NCBI GenBank assembly: GCA_030761205.1
Contig: JAULJL010000027.1
Location: 18,974,501-19,038,500 of the forward strand
Length of the DNA: 64,000 nucleotides
Direction: 5' to 3'
Source of the DNA: Fremontodendron californicum
Lineage: Eukaryota > Streptophyta > Magnoliopsida > Malvales > Malvaceae
Below the pieces are notes generated by a model that had not been told where the DNA came from, searched no databases, and was given only the letters and a program-made list of their open reading frames with translations. Made by a program: the position numbers and the translations under genes. Below, in pieces: positions 53,131 through 64,000 of this stretch; the first letter of the stretch is position 1; every line of letters begins with the position of its first letter.

Positions 53131-54706
53131 CAGTCTCAATATCACACCCTTTCAGAACTCGACTAACTACATACTCTACCCCGACAGGTGTTGAAACTAG
53201 CAAAGGTTCATTTAACTCACTAACATCTCTAAGCAAAATATCCATAAACCGTTGGCAAATAAATGAATGGGTAGCACTCAAATCAAATAAAGCATGTGCA
53301 GGCTGTAAACAAAGCATAATAATACCTGTCACAACTGCATTGGATGCCTGGGTATCCCTAGGTGTCAGTGCAAAAACTCGAGCCTGCCCCCTGCCGCCTA
53401 ATGTCTATCCCCTACCGGCAGATTGCTATCCCCGATTCTGAGTACCTTTACCAGCCTGCTATGCGACTGATCCTACTGGCTGCCCTGGTGCAGCTGTAGT
53501 TGGGAGTGGAGCTACTACTGATGGAATTGAGCCAGAACCTAATGGCCAGTCTCTCCTCATGTGCCCCGATTTACCGCATCTAAAACATAAATCTAATCTC
53601 CAACATGCGCCTCTATGTGGGCGTCCACAAATCTGACATAATGGGGTAGAAGCTCCCCCAGTAGTAGTAGCGGCTGATGTACTCTGAGGGCGACCACCAG
53701 GTCTATGCTGACTGTTTTGACCCCCGTCCCTCTGTACACCAATTGTAGATGCCTCTCCTCTAGACACGATACCACCAATCGGCCCTGATAACCCTATCGT
53801 CCTAGAACCCTATCCACCAAATCTGGGCCTCTTTTGTGGGCCCCTATCACTCTGCCTATCTCGGGCTCACTGCTCAAACATCAGAGCAGAATTTAGTACC
53901 TCAGCATATGTAGATGTCTCTGTCAACTGAACTGACCTAAACAAATACTCCCGAAGACCATCCACAAACCTCTTAGCTCTATCATACTCGGTGGATACCA
54001 ACTGTGGTGCATATACAGAAAGATCAAAAAATCAAATATCATAATCAGTCACAGTCATGGTCTCTGCCTGCTTGAGCTGCTCGAATTTGCAAGCCCTAGC
54101 CTCGCGAACACACTATGGTAAGAACCTACGAAGAAACTCAGTACAAAATTCTGGCCACGCTAATGAAGGATCAGTAGCTCGACGTCTCTTAAGCAAGGTC
54201 GTATACCACGTCCCAGCTATACTCCTAAGCTGGAAACTAACTAACTCCACAGATCGAACCGAAGAACATCCCAATGATATGAACAATCTACTGCATTGAT
54301 CCAAAAAGTCATTGGCATCTGCATTAGCATCCTTCCCTGTAAACAAAGGTGGTTGATTCTTCTTAAACTCAGATAACGAAACCTGAAGGTATCCCTCTGG
54401 TCGGCCCTGCTCTGACTCTACCGGTGTAGCTGCCGGCTGTGGCTGTACCTGCTGGGCCTGATTTAGTTTCTTCTATTACTCTGCCATAACCTGTGTCAGA
54501 GCCTCTACCTGGTGTAATACCTCATCCATTTTAGCATCAATCCTATCAAATCTCATCTCAGTCTCTATAGTATCCCTAGTAGCAGTCTTACTACTCTCCC
54601 CACTCTGGCCTCTAATCTCAGGGCCAGCAGAAATCTGATCCGGGACCTCAAGCTCTCGGTTCCCTGATGTATCTCTAGGTCTACGAGTTCTTGTTTGGGG
54701 AGGCAT
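53131..54706 (-). pseudogene. Element C gag and protease remnant
   Basis: Sense start ATG 54706 (MPPQTRTRRPRDT). The gag domain is broken into frames (FTGKDANADANDFLDQCSRLF, WPEFCTEFLRRFLP). Zinc-finger regions are CQICGRPHRGAC and CFRCGKSGHMRRDW, where the last cysteine has become W. Protease: ALFDLSATHSFI. The frame runs into D at 53126 and continues at 19474. Multiple stops. Confidence 0.87.
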
Positions 54707-54916
54707 CGTATCTAGAAAATAAACATATGTCAGTAACTCCATAATATTATTTATACAGTTCAATATGTGCTAGCTAGCTTAAAAATCACCGGAAGTATCA
54801 GCATGTGACGATACACATCCGTAGGGGTAGTACACTACTTACCGATATCCCGGGATTACTTTTAGGCAATGCACTACTACCCTACCCCTTTTTGCAGTCA
54901 CTGACCTCTAGACCAT

Positions 54917-54928
54917 GCTCTGATACCA
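54917..54928 (-). other. Primer-binding site, initiator tRNA-Met (C)
   Basis: Minus-strand TGGTATCAGAGC, four bases from the 5' LTR, the classical plant retrotransposon PBS. Confidence 0.92.
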
Positions 54929-54932
54929 CCTT

Positions 54933-57407
54933 TGTCACACCCCAAATTCAGGGCATGTGACTGGCCAGAGACAAGGTATGCCCCTGCCTCCGAAGCTTGA
55001 GTATACTCATTAAACCAAATCAAACAAAATTTTGGCATAATCTCGCCCTACATGGGGGTTTGCCGCTCAATCATCAACATTCACAATGTAATAATTCATC
55101 AAAACATGACATCTCGATTTGGACTCAACCTTTATGACATCTTATATACAAACATACATTTATATTATATCATAACAAAATGAACATCACCATCTCATAC
55201 CAGGCCTCTAAGACCGATATACGTCATACATCACTTAATCACATCCATTTACAAAATATACAGTACATATTCAACATACACAAAATGCAGAGGACCCATG
55301 ATACCCTAGTACTGCAAAAATGTACCCCCCCATCGCCACTGCTTACCACGTCCTGGGTTAATCCGCTCACCACAAGTATGTGAGCAGCTAGCTATCCGGA
55401 ACCTGGGAAGAGCTGAGTCTATTAGAATCTGAAAAAAAAAATGAAAATAAACGAAGTGAGTCGAAAAACTCAGTGAGCATAAGATAACTAGGAAGAGTAC
55501 TTGGAAATTTCGTGCTTCCTTTCTTAACCATTAAAGCATAAACATGACATATCAAGTATGACTAATTAACCGAAAAGTAATATTTAAAAATTGTTCCAGG
55601 ACTTATAAAAATTATTTGTCCCATATGAAATCTTCTATGCTGAGTGCTGAACATAAATAAGCCATTGGCCAGCCTAAATCGGTAGCCAAAAATATTTAAC
55701 AATCGATTTTACGTGTATACCTTCACAATTATTAATTAAGAATTTCTCATGTCTATATCATCAAAACATCCCGGACTTATACCAGTCTGTAATATTTGTC
55801 ATCCTGGACTATCTTGTCCATATCATCCCGGGCTCATCTTGTCCGTACAACAATAGCATCCCGGACTTCACCTTGTCCGTACAATAATAGCATCCGGACA
55901 TCACCTTGTCCATATAATAATAGCATCTCGGACATCACCCTGTCCGTACAATAATAGCATCCCGGACATCACCTTGTCCGTACAATAATAGCATCCCAGA
56001 TATCACATTGTCCGTATAATAATAGCATCCCAGACATCACATTGTCCGTACAATAATAGCATGATATATTAATTCTCTTATATCATGGAGTAATATATAT
56101 ATATATATATATATATACTATGCTAGGAAACAATCTCTACACTAACATATTTCTACTTATGTTTTTCAAAGCATTACAGTTTCACTTAGATTTTTTATCA
56201 AACAACTTATGTGCATAACCAAGGAAGCTAACGGAAAGTTGCTCACACAATAACAACAAAGCTAACGGTGGCCTCGGACAACCAAGGAAGGTGGCGGCAC
56301 CACCTCATGGGCAAGCTAGGGTTTTAGCCAAGCTTGTTTTATCCTCTAAATTTGATTCAAAGCTATCTGATACTAATTTACAGTTTAAGGAGGCGGAGGA
56401 ACACCTCCCATAACGGAAAAAGTGGAGGCAACATGGTGGTTCACCACCACCAATTTTTAGTCAAAATGATTTCTCATAGATAGAGATAAATTCTTCAAAA
56501 TCTAATATCAAAATCAAGCTTAGAACATGAAATTACCTATGGGTTAGTGAAATCCTTGCAAAATTTGGTGATTTCCCTTGAAATTTGGAGGAGAGAGAAA
56601 GCTTTAGTAAGCTTTAATGGAGTTTTTTTGGTGAGAAAATGCCTAAGGCATAAAGAGTAAGAAGAAGACGTGGTGTCTTCTTATTTTGGCTGAAAATTAA
56701 TAGGAAATTATCCCATGTTCTTAATCTTGCCTAAGGTTGGTCAAAAGAGTTGACCAACTTTGACTTTTTGCACATGCCCTGTAGAACGTGATGTTCGAGA
56801 TTTCGTTTTTCATTTTTCATTTTTTCTTAACATATTCATGTTTCTTGGGTGTTAAAACATCTATCCATGTGTTCAGATCGATAACAAGAATTTTTGAACC
56901 ACGTTTTTTTGAAAAAGTACGATAATGTCACAAATTTCCAATTTTAACGATTCTAGTCTCGTTTTTTTCGTTCTAATGCCAAACATTAGATCCATATGTC
57001 ATATTAACATATTATATAGTCAAAAAGTCTATTTATACCATTTCTCGTACTAAAAATGAAAAGGGGTGTAAAATGACCAAAATACCCCTAATGCATATTT
57101 TTTTGAATTTGATGCTGATTGTTGTTCTGATAATAGGTATGGGTTTTATATCGTATATTATCATAATATCCACTCAATTTATCATATTTTATGGACTTTT
57201 CCCCTTCCAGATTTTAGTCTGAATTTTTAAACTACATTAGGGTCAAATCGCTTAACCACCCGATTTAACCTCCAATTCTATAATCTATCATACAACATGT
57301 ATACCACATGATAGCCCGTCCTTCCTAGTGGCTTTTACATGTGTAGTTCCGAGCCATCAGAATGTTATAGGAGACCCGAGTTATCTCTAGCTTACGAGGG
57401 TCTCACA
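54933..57407 (-). repeat. Element C 5' LTR
   Basis: 2475 bp, TGTCACACCCC to GGGTCTCACA. Contains the 34-bp minisatellite at about 55830-56065 and an (AT)n run at 56094-56118. A junction at about 56220 marks a deletion of roughly 450 bp relative to the 3' LTR. Confidence 0.92.
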
Positions 57408-57949
57408 GTAATTTGCTCTACTTTCTTTCTTCTTAAATGGTAATGTCATTGGTCACATAAGTTCACCTAGGTGGGCATTGGCAATTCTTATTGTTACATA
57501 GAGGGTCTTAATCCCTCCTTCAAGACTTTGGATAAAGTTGTGAATGCTTTGCCCGAGTCTATTTGTGAAGGTAGCTCAATACTTAGTCATTTCTTCAGAC
57601 TTCCATTCTTTTCGGACTTTTTCTCTTTCTCCAACTAGTCTTGAAGTGAGGTCTGACCGTTTCGATCCCTTTCTATTATTTTTCCTCTGCGATTTCTTTT
57701 GTCCGCGGTATTTGTGTATATAAGCTTGTCACTCCCTTCTTTCCTTAGTGCGAGTTGTGGAACTCGTGCGTGTTTCATGGAGGTGAGTATTCACATAAGT
57801 TCTTATGTGCAAATAAAGTTGTTGTGGTGTTGCTTTAGCATGTAAAGCTATTGTGTTGAGGATGTTTGTTCTTGTTTGTGCGAGGGACAATGAGCTGCCC
57901 GTTGTTGTGCTCTCGATCGTAAAACTTAGTTCTTTCCTTCTTCTTATAG
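57408..57949. other. Element G segment upstream of its antisense ORF
   Basis: Continuation of G after C (GTAAT duplication first). Pyrimidine-rich, with a TATA-like TATATAAGC at 57717-57725 that could serve the plus-strand ORF. A GT-AG pair (57783 to 57949) is possible, but the joined frame hits a stop, so I do not call an exon here. Confidence 0.4.
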
Positions 57950-59106
57950 GCTTAGGCGTCCGAACGACACCGAGACAGTCTCGCAAAGTCCCTATGAAAG
58001 TCATCTCTTTGTCTATGTTGACACTTTGAAGGCCGGACTTAGGTTCCCCCTTCATCCATTTATGATTGATCTCTTTAACTCCTATAACCTTACCATTACT
58101 CAACTTCCTCCCAATTTGTGGAGGGCAGTTATCGCCTTTCAAGTTTTGTGCAAGTTGAAGGAGGTAGAGCCGTCCGTGAATCTCTTTAAAGAGTTCTTCA
58201 TGATTAAGGTAAATAGGGAGAGAGAGTATGTCACTTCTATGCTCGTCCGGCCATGAAGTTGTTTGGGACTTCCAACACTTCATGGAAGAAGTGGAAACAT
58301 GGTTTTTTCGCCATTCCTCCCCTGTCGACATAAGCGAGTGGCCAATTCGAACCACCTGGGGGGATTTTAAGAGCAAAGACGCCTCACCCTTATCCGCTGC
58401 AGAGATGAGGGATTTTGAAGTGCTTAATCTTTATAGGGGGATAGATGTAAAGAAACTCTTGTCCGAGAGTTTCGTAAGAGCTTTGACAGTCGATGAGGAC
58501 TTAGGTAGTGACATTTTACTTCTCCATATCCCTTTGCTTTGATGTTGTCTGATGCTTTTATATTACTAACCATTTTGTGTCTTTGATTTTAGATATGGCC
58601 TCGTTCGATCCGGACGTCTATCTTAATGCTTTCATTGCTGGCGATGGTTCATCCAGGGAACCCTCGAGTAAGACGGATCGAACATCCATGCCGCCTCCTC
58701 TCGATGTTATTCCAGGCAAGAAGAGGAAAAAAGCGGTCGCCAAGCGTCCTTCTCCTGTCCGTGTGCCGGCTTCTCTGCGAACTGAAGGTAGTGTTTTCCA
58801 TACTTAGTTTTTCCACACTTAGTTGTTTAACTTGGATCTTTGAACATGTTTTCTGATGTTGTCTTGCTTTCTATTTCAGATCCTCCTCATTCGAGTCTAG
58901 AGGGAATGGGAGTTTGGAAAGAGATTTCGGACTCTCAACTCAACATCAATTTCCCTCTCCAACTGGAGGAGAGTGCCATTTCTAATTGTCGTGCCACGTG
59001 CTTATTATCCCAGGGGATGGTACTTCCCACGGACTGTAAGGGGGTCCTTCGTTTGGTGGAAGCCTTTCCAGAGTCGGCACATAATTTAGTTCATGATCAT
59101 TATAAG
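57950..59106 (+). pseudogene. Antisense ORF of Tat-like element G (transposase_28-like)
   Basis: The segment AGLRFPLHPFMIDLFNSYNL ... QLPPNLWRAVIAF resembles the plant putative gypsy transposon domain PF04195, found in extra ORFs of Tat-lineage retrotransposons, here opposite to pol. The frame shifts near 58256 and near the T-run at about 58310, so exon 1 is damaged. Two GT-AG introns fit the reading: 58505-58592 and 58788-58879, both interrupting after the first codon position. Across them ...VDEDL joins D-MASFDPDVYLNAF and ...SLRTE joins D-PPHSSLEGMGVWKE. A third donor (AAG|GTATTC) sits at 59106/59107, exactly where homology turns into pol. Confidence 0.65.
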
Positions 59107-60782
59107 GTATTCTCTCTACCTTCGAGCAGAAATAATAATAGCGAGTGCCAGTTTTTGTAGCTTATGGTACTTCACTTTCGCTCCTTGTAACACCTTACTT
59201 ACAAAGTATATGGGCTTCTACCTTCCTTCCTCCTCTTTTACTAAGGCGGTGCCGATGGTTTCGCTAGTCATTAAGACGTACAAGTATAGCACATTGTTGG
59301 GTGCCGACTTTGTCAATAGCGGGGGAGAGGATAAGAAGTCCTTGAGTTGTTGGAAAGCCCCCTCACATCAGTCTGTCTATTCAAACTTTCGGTTTCCTTT
59401 AAGGATCTTGAAGAAAATGAGGCATCTTTCAGCGGACTTTGACATGAAACGACTAAGGCCGTGACCCTTCCTGTTAGCACTTGGATGTCTCTCACAGACT
59501 TGGGGCTGGCCATGTCCAGGATGGCCTTTATTTTCTCAGGGTTCGCTTCTATTCCTCACTGTGTTATCATGAAGCCAAGGAACTTTCCTGATGACACACC
59601 AAAGGTGCACTTGGTGGGGTTCAATCTCATGTTGTATTTCCTAAGGACGCTGAAAGATTCGGACAAGTCCGTTATGTAGTCGCGAGGGTCTCTACTTTTG
59701 ACAAGCATATCATCGACATAGACTTCCATATTTTTTCCAATCTGATGTTCAAGCACCTTGTTGACCAATCTTTGGTAAGTGGCGCCGCGTTCTTAAGTTC
59801 AAAGGGCATGACTTTGTAGCAATATGTGCCTCTTTCTGTGATGAATAATGTCCTTCTCCTCATCCCCTCGCGTCATCCTGATTTAGTTGTATCCGGAGTA
59901 AGCGTCCATGAAACTTAAGAGCCCTTGTCTAGAACTTCTATCTACTAACTTGTCAATGCTAGGAAGAGGGAAACTATCTTTCGGACATGCTTTGTTCAAG
60001 TTAGTGAAATCAACACATATTCTCCATTTTCCGTTGGCTTTTTTGAACATTACTACATTTGCCAACCATTGTGGATAGTGGACCTCCCTAATGAAGTTGG
60101 CGTCTAGAAGTTTACTGACTTCTTCATCGATAGCCTATTGCCTTTCTGGCGCAAAAAGTCTTTTTTTTGTTAGACAGGGTTGTATGTTGTGGAGTCCACA
60201 TTCAGATGATGTGTGATTACATCAGGGTCGACACTAGGCATGTCCACGGCTGTCCAAGCGAATATGTCATCATTTTCTTTCAAGAAAGTAACTAGGCGAT
60301 CCCTCTCATCTTTGGGGAGTGTTGTTCCAATGTGGACGACCTTATGCGGGTCTTCTTTATCTATTCCAATTTCATCAAGATCCTCAAAAGGTCCGGCGCG
60401 GACTTCCTCCATGTCTCCTCTTGTGTCCAGATGTTCAGCTGAGATCGTCTTTCCTTCTCCTGCCCTTGTGGTGATGTTGTAACATTCTTGAGCGGCTTCT
60501 TGATCTCCCTTAACCTCTCCAACGCCATGTGAAGTGGGAAACTTTACCTTGAGGTGCGATACCGACCCAATGGCTCGCAAAGCATTATGGCTAGGCCTCC
60601 CTAGCAGGGCGATAAGGTGAAGGTACGTTTACTACCACAAAATTGATCATTGTCGTGGCCGTACGGGGGTTTCTCCCCAACGTGAGAGGCAAGATCAAGC
60701 TTCCCAAAAAATGGACTTCTTTATTTTCTAGTCCGATCAAGGGAGCATAAAAAGGCTTTAGCTGGTTCCTTGAGATTCCTTA
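59107..60782 (-). pseudogene. Element G pol remnant (protease end, RT, start of RNase H)
   Basis: Sense order: the segment after PR (RAIGSVSHLKVKFPTSHGVG, EVKGDQEAAQECY) from 60580; RT with WRICVDFTNLNKACPKDSFP and FMDAYSGYN (60065-59883); YVDDMLVKS with its catalytic YVDD, then LNPTKCTFGVSSGKFLGF (59768-59556). The RNase H start (GTALVKEEE, KPIYFVSKVLQGA) is at about 59260-59130 and the frame then ends at the antisense ORF. The RT motifs are of the Tat/Ogre type. Many stops. The rest of RNase H and INT are missing. Confidence 0.82.
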
Positions 60783-62053
60783 TGATGCACTCAAAAGAGT
60801 ATATCTTATTTAACCTTGCACTAAAAAGATCAATTGTAAAGTATAGTGATTAGCAAGGGTCGAGTCCTCAGGGATTGGGTTTTAGTTTATAAGTTAATAG
60901 TTTAAAACTTAAATTCAAGGAAAACAAAAGAAAAGGGGTTTTGAAATAGTTTTAAAAATAAGCAAACAAGAAAAGTAAGATGCAAGTAAGAAATAAAAAA
61001 TCAAATATGAGAGAAATATGGTAAAGGTTTCATTCTCCACCACTAGACATCATAAGAATCAATTTCAAATCTATCAATATCAACCAACTATTAAAGTTAA
61101 TAACCGTAGATAACAACAAGCTCTGTCACCACAATCTTTCCTTAGTTTGTCGTTAAAAAGAATAAGCTCTCTATTTAATCTCTAACCATCAAACAACCTA
61201 GAATAAGCTCTCTAAATTCACCTAGAGTAAGATCTATCTAGTTGTACACCTAAATAAATCAAGACAACATCATAAACAAGTCTTGTAGAAGAACATAAGC
61301 AACTTTGATAGAAAATTAATGATAGATAGAATCTGAAAATCAATTACAAAACATGTCTAGGGCTTTGAAATCACCCTTAACCAAATAGAAGTTTAGCCTA
61401 GCATAGGCATAGATAATATATACATAAAACTAAAAAGAAAAGTAAAAGAATAGAGAAGAAGAAGAAGAAGAAGAATGATGATCCTTTGAGTCTCCTCAAA
61501 AGATGTCTAGTTTGTGGCTCAAAAGATGGTATTTATAGAGCTTTAAAACCCTGAGAATAAGTCCTTGCTGCACAAGTAAACCTAGAGGTGCAAAAATCAC
61601 GTTTTTGCCTTTTTTTCAGATTTGCGATTATGGTTTTTCTGGCCGCACGGTTCTTTAGAGAAATCTTCTAGCGCCATTTTGGATGCCCATTTCTTATCCT
61701 ATTTGGGCCCATAATATATAGTTGGAAAGATAATCAAGTCAATTTCAAAAGTCAACAAGGAAGTTTCTTCACATAAAGAATATAACATCATGTTTTCCTT
61801 ACAACAAGCTCCAGAGGTCAAATCTGCCTGATTGCTTTTCAACCAGAAATTGATATTTTTGACTCCCAAGTCTTCTTCCATCTTGTGATTATGATTTTGT
61901 AAGCTCTTTACCATCATTATTGACATCTTTTGACTTCATTCTCCTTATTTTACCTAAAATTCAAAAACATAATATAAGTAAACAAGATAAAGATCGAAAA
62001 CATAACAAAAACTAAAGGTAGAAAGGCATAAAATGTATATTTTATGAGCTTAT
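60783..62053 (-). repeat. E-type solo LTR inserted in G protease
   Basis: Begins TGATGCACTC and ends ATTTTATGAGCTTATA, the reverse complement of the E LTR with an internal deletion near 61218. It interrupts G protease: the sense FFDIGSTSDVLLY reads straight into the LTR. No clean TSD is visible (CCTTA on the left has no match at 62054), so one end may be eroded. Confidence 0.8.
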
Positions 62054-62577
62054 AGAGGAGGACATCACTCGTGCTCCCAATATCGAAGAAGACTCTCTTC
62101 ATTACACAGCCATATATCGTGGCGGTAAATACTATGGCATTGGCGAGGGGGTTTTGGGCTCCCTCTAGGTCGTCCGTACCAAACGTGATTGGCTGGTCCT
62201 TCCATGGTCTCATACTCCTTATCAACTCTTCCTCCTCCTGATGTCTTTCATGGTGTCCTTCCTCTAATGAGGATGAGTTGTCCGGATGTAATTAGTTGAT
62301 GATGGTATACATCCGATGAGGAGGATGGCCGTGCGAGGGTAGCGAAGCGCCCAAGTCATTCTTGTTTTTACTCCTTTGTAGATGGTGTCCATTGGGGAAC
62401 GCATGTGCCCCTTTGTGTGTCCTTATGCGTGAAGACCTTGAGGGGGAGAGGTTGCTTGCTTCTCTTTCCCTTCTAGGAGGTGGATCACTTCGGGGTGGCC
62501 AATAAGGTCCAAACCTTGCAGCGACTCTCCTTTTAGGAGCCATACTTCTTGTTGGTTCTCTCAATGAAAGCACCAAA
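62054..62577 (-). pseudogene. Element G gag N-terminus, protease start and leader
   Basis: Protease: CVMKRVFFDIGSTSDVLLY. Upstream are ITFGTDDLEGAQNPLANAIV, typical of the Tat pre-protease region, and MAPKRRVAARFGPYWPP near the leader. The central gag is absent, so G lost it by deletion. TGGTGCTTTCATTGAGAG in sense, two bases from the LTR, has the TGG start expected of a PBS; I cannot name the tRNA. Confidence 0.65.
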
Positions 62578-62958
62578 TGTTGCAGGTGAAAATATCAGTA
62601 TCCGCAATTGTGAGAGTCTGTTGGAGTGGGTGTCACCGTTGTAGTGGTAGAGACTAAGGCTGAACACTAAGAGACACTAGAGTACTGATGTGTTAGGTGT
62701 GCTTGGGCCAAAGTAAGTGGCACTTAGGTGGACATCGAACACATGGGGGCCGAAGTCAACAGATATGTGTGGCACTTGGGAGTCGAAGTGGTTAGTCTCT
62801 CGTCGAGTGTACAAGGCACTTAGGAACTAATGTGATCAACCTTATACTAGAGGTGCGTGGCACATCGGATCACATAGGGGGACATCGAGACTCATCGGGA
62901 CCAAAGTGATCTTCACTAGTTGGATGGTTTCCTGCAAGGAAGCAACGAGGTGAGAGGG
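62578..62958 (-). repeat. Element G 5' LTR fragment
   Basis: Starts TGTTGCAGGTGAAAA (plus), i.e. sense ...TTTTCACCTGCAACA followed by the leader. It is interrupted at 62959 by another LTR. Its far end is not in the window. Confidence 0.6.
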
Positions 62959-64000
62959 TGATGCACCCAAAAGAGTGTATCTTATTTAACCTTGCACTTA
63001 AAAAGAATCAATTGTAGAGTATAGTGATTAGCAAGGGTCGAGTCCTCAGGGATTGGGTTTTAGCTTATAAGTTAATAATTTATCACTTAATAACATGTAA
63101 ACAAAAGTAAAAGGGATTTTGAGATCATATTTAAACTAAAGTTAACAATAAGAATGAGAAAACAAGTAATTAAGAAGAATCAAATATGAGAAATATGGTT
63201 AAGGTTTCATTCTCCACCACTAGACATCATTAAGAATCAATTTCATATCTATCAACATCAATTAACTATCAAAGTTGACAACCGTAGATAACAACAAGTT
63301 CTGTTACCCCAATCTTTCCTTAGTTCGTCGTTAAATAGAACAAGCTCTCTATTTAATTTCTAACTATCAAACAACCTAGAATAAGCTTTCTAAGTTCAAT
63401 TTAATAGCAGCTTTATGACGAGAAAGATAGGTTGATCTAAGCAACAAACACATAAGCTCGGATTGTTCAACTTAGGTTATGTTCCAATTTGCAATTATTG
63501 AAAACTTGACCATAATCATTAATCACAAATTGCTACTTATGAATTGGAAATCAAGACAATTACACGGCTCAAGACTCCTCAATTAGCATTAGACAATTAT
63601 CAAAATTTATCTAGTTGGCCACCTAAACAAATCATAACATCATCATGAACAATTTTAATGGAAGAACATAAGCAACTTTGATAGAAAACAATGATAGATA
63701 GATTCTAAAAATTAATTACATTGTCTAGGGCTTTGGAATCACCCTTAACCAAATAAAAGTTTAGCCTAGCATAGGCATTGTAAACATAAACATAAAATTA
63801 AAGAGAATCTAAGAAGAAACTAAAAAGAAGAAATAAGAATAAGAAGAATATTAATTATCCAGCCTCTTGTTCTCTCAAAAACTCTAAAACAAAGAAGAAA
63901 TTAGAACTTTGATGCATGGAGAAGTGTAAATTTTGTTTGCCCCCTTGATCTCTATTTATGGGCAATAGTTAGGGCATCGTACAAGTGAATTTCAGCTCGC
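62959..64000 (-). repeat. D-type LTR, partial, running off the window
   Basis: Begins TGATGCACCC and follows the reverse complement of the D LTR (including the CATTTATGGGCAATAGTTAGG-like TATA region and the GAATTTCAGCTC stretch) to the window edge. GAGGG at 62954-62958 would be the left TSD. As the left LTR of a minus-strand element, it would be a 3' LTR or a solo LTR. Confidence 0.82.

Larger units (their letters stand above)
3709..57407 (-). mobile_element. Element C: Ty3/gypsy chromovirus, Tekay-like, heavily interrupted
   Basis: The LTRs begin TGTTACACCCC/TGTCACACCCC and end GGGTCTCACA. The flanking 5-bp TSD is GTAAT at 3704-3708 and 57408-57412. The PBS matches initiator tRNA-Met (TGGTATCAGAGC on the minus strand at 54928-54917). 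Gag with zinc-finger remnants, protease, RT, RNase H, integrase and a chromodomain remnant are all on the minus strand, all with stops or frameshifts. Element A is inserted 26 bp into the 3' LTR, and D (carrying B, E and F) into the protease region. Without insertions C would be about 10.5 kb, normal for this clade. It is not autonomous now. Confidence 0.9.

Noticed and set aside
57729..58376. 215-codon minus-strand ORF opposite the antisense ORF of G
   Set aside because: It overlaps the plus-strand transposase_28-like reading and has no recognisable motif.

Overview
The window is plant nuclear DNA, very probably pericentromeric or other heterochromatin of a eudicot. It is AT-rich and holds no recognisable host gene. 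Essentially every kilobase is an LTR retrotransposon or a remnant of one, and the elements are inserted into one another up to five levels deep. Most boundaries could be fixed from TG...CA ends, 5-bp target-site duplications (TSDs), primer-binding sites (PBS) and polypurine tracts (PPT).

Layout. The outermost recognisable layer is an old, rearranged Tat-lineage Ty3/gypsy element (G: 2196-3708 plus 57408-62958). G was hit by a Tekay-like chromovirus (C: 3709-57407, minus strand, TSD GTAAT). One LTR of C was hit by element A (3735-13296, minus, TSD CATGT). The protease region of C was hit by an Athila-like element (D: 19475-53125, plus). The 5' LTR of D was hit by E (20340-31278, plus, TSD AAAGT). 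The 3' part of E was hit by F (21052-29831, minus, TSD TTATT). The gag of D was hit by B (33461-45500, minus, TSD AGTGC), which is probably the youngest. A Ty1/copia-type LTR (587-1515) sits in an older LTR at the left edge. Further D/E-type LTRs lie at 60783-62053 and 62959-64000.

The notable biology is in A, B and F. Each carries, between the end of pol and the 3' LTR (where retroviruses and some Athila elements place env), two intact cargo ORFs in the same order. The first is a 178-residue basic protein with a C4 zinc finger. Its arginine-rich and finger block resembles the cysteine-rich nucleic-acid-binding proteins of plant betaflexiviruses (carlaviruses, vitiviruses), several of which are known silencing suppressors. 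The second is an intronless homologue of LOG, the cytokinin riboside 5'-monophosphate phosphoribohydrolase that releases active cytokinin. Both cargo ORFs have splice-acceptor-like and TATA-like sequences just upstream of their ATGs. They stay open in A (RT-RNaseH-INT deleted in frame) and in F (pol almost entirely missing), so they outlast the replication genes. F looks like an inter-element recombinant: its U3 and cargo come from the A/B family, while its R-U5 and gag come from a D/E-like element.

B is the only copy with gag, PR, RT, RNase H and INT all present (with one in-frame UAA between gag and pro-pol), so it is the plausible autonomous partner of A and F. C, D, E and G are decayed. 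Part 1 describes each piece; Part 2 argues for the cargo system and its details. Family assignments come from reading motifs, not from database searches.
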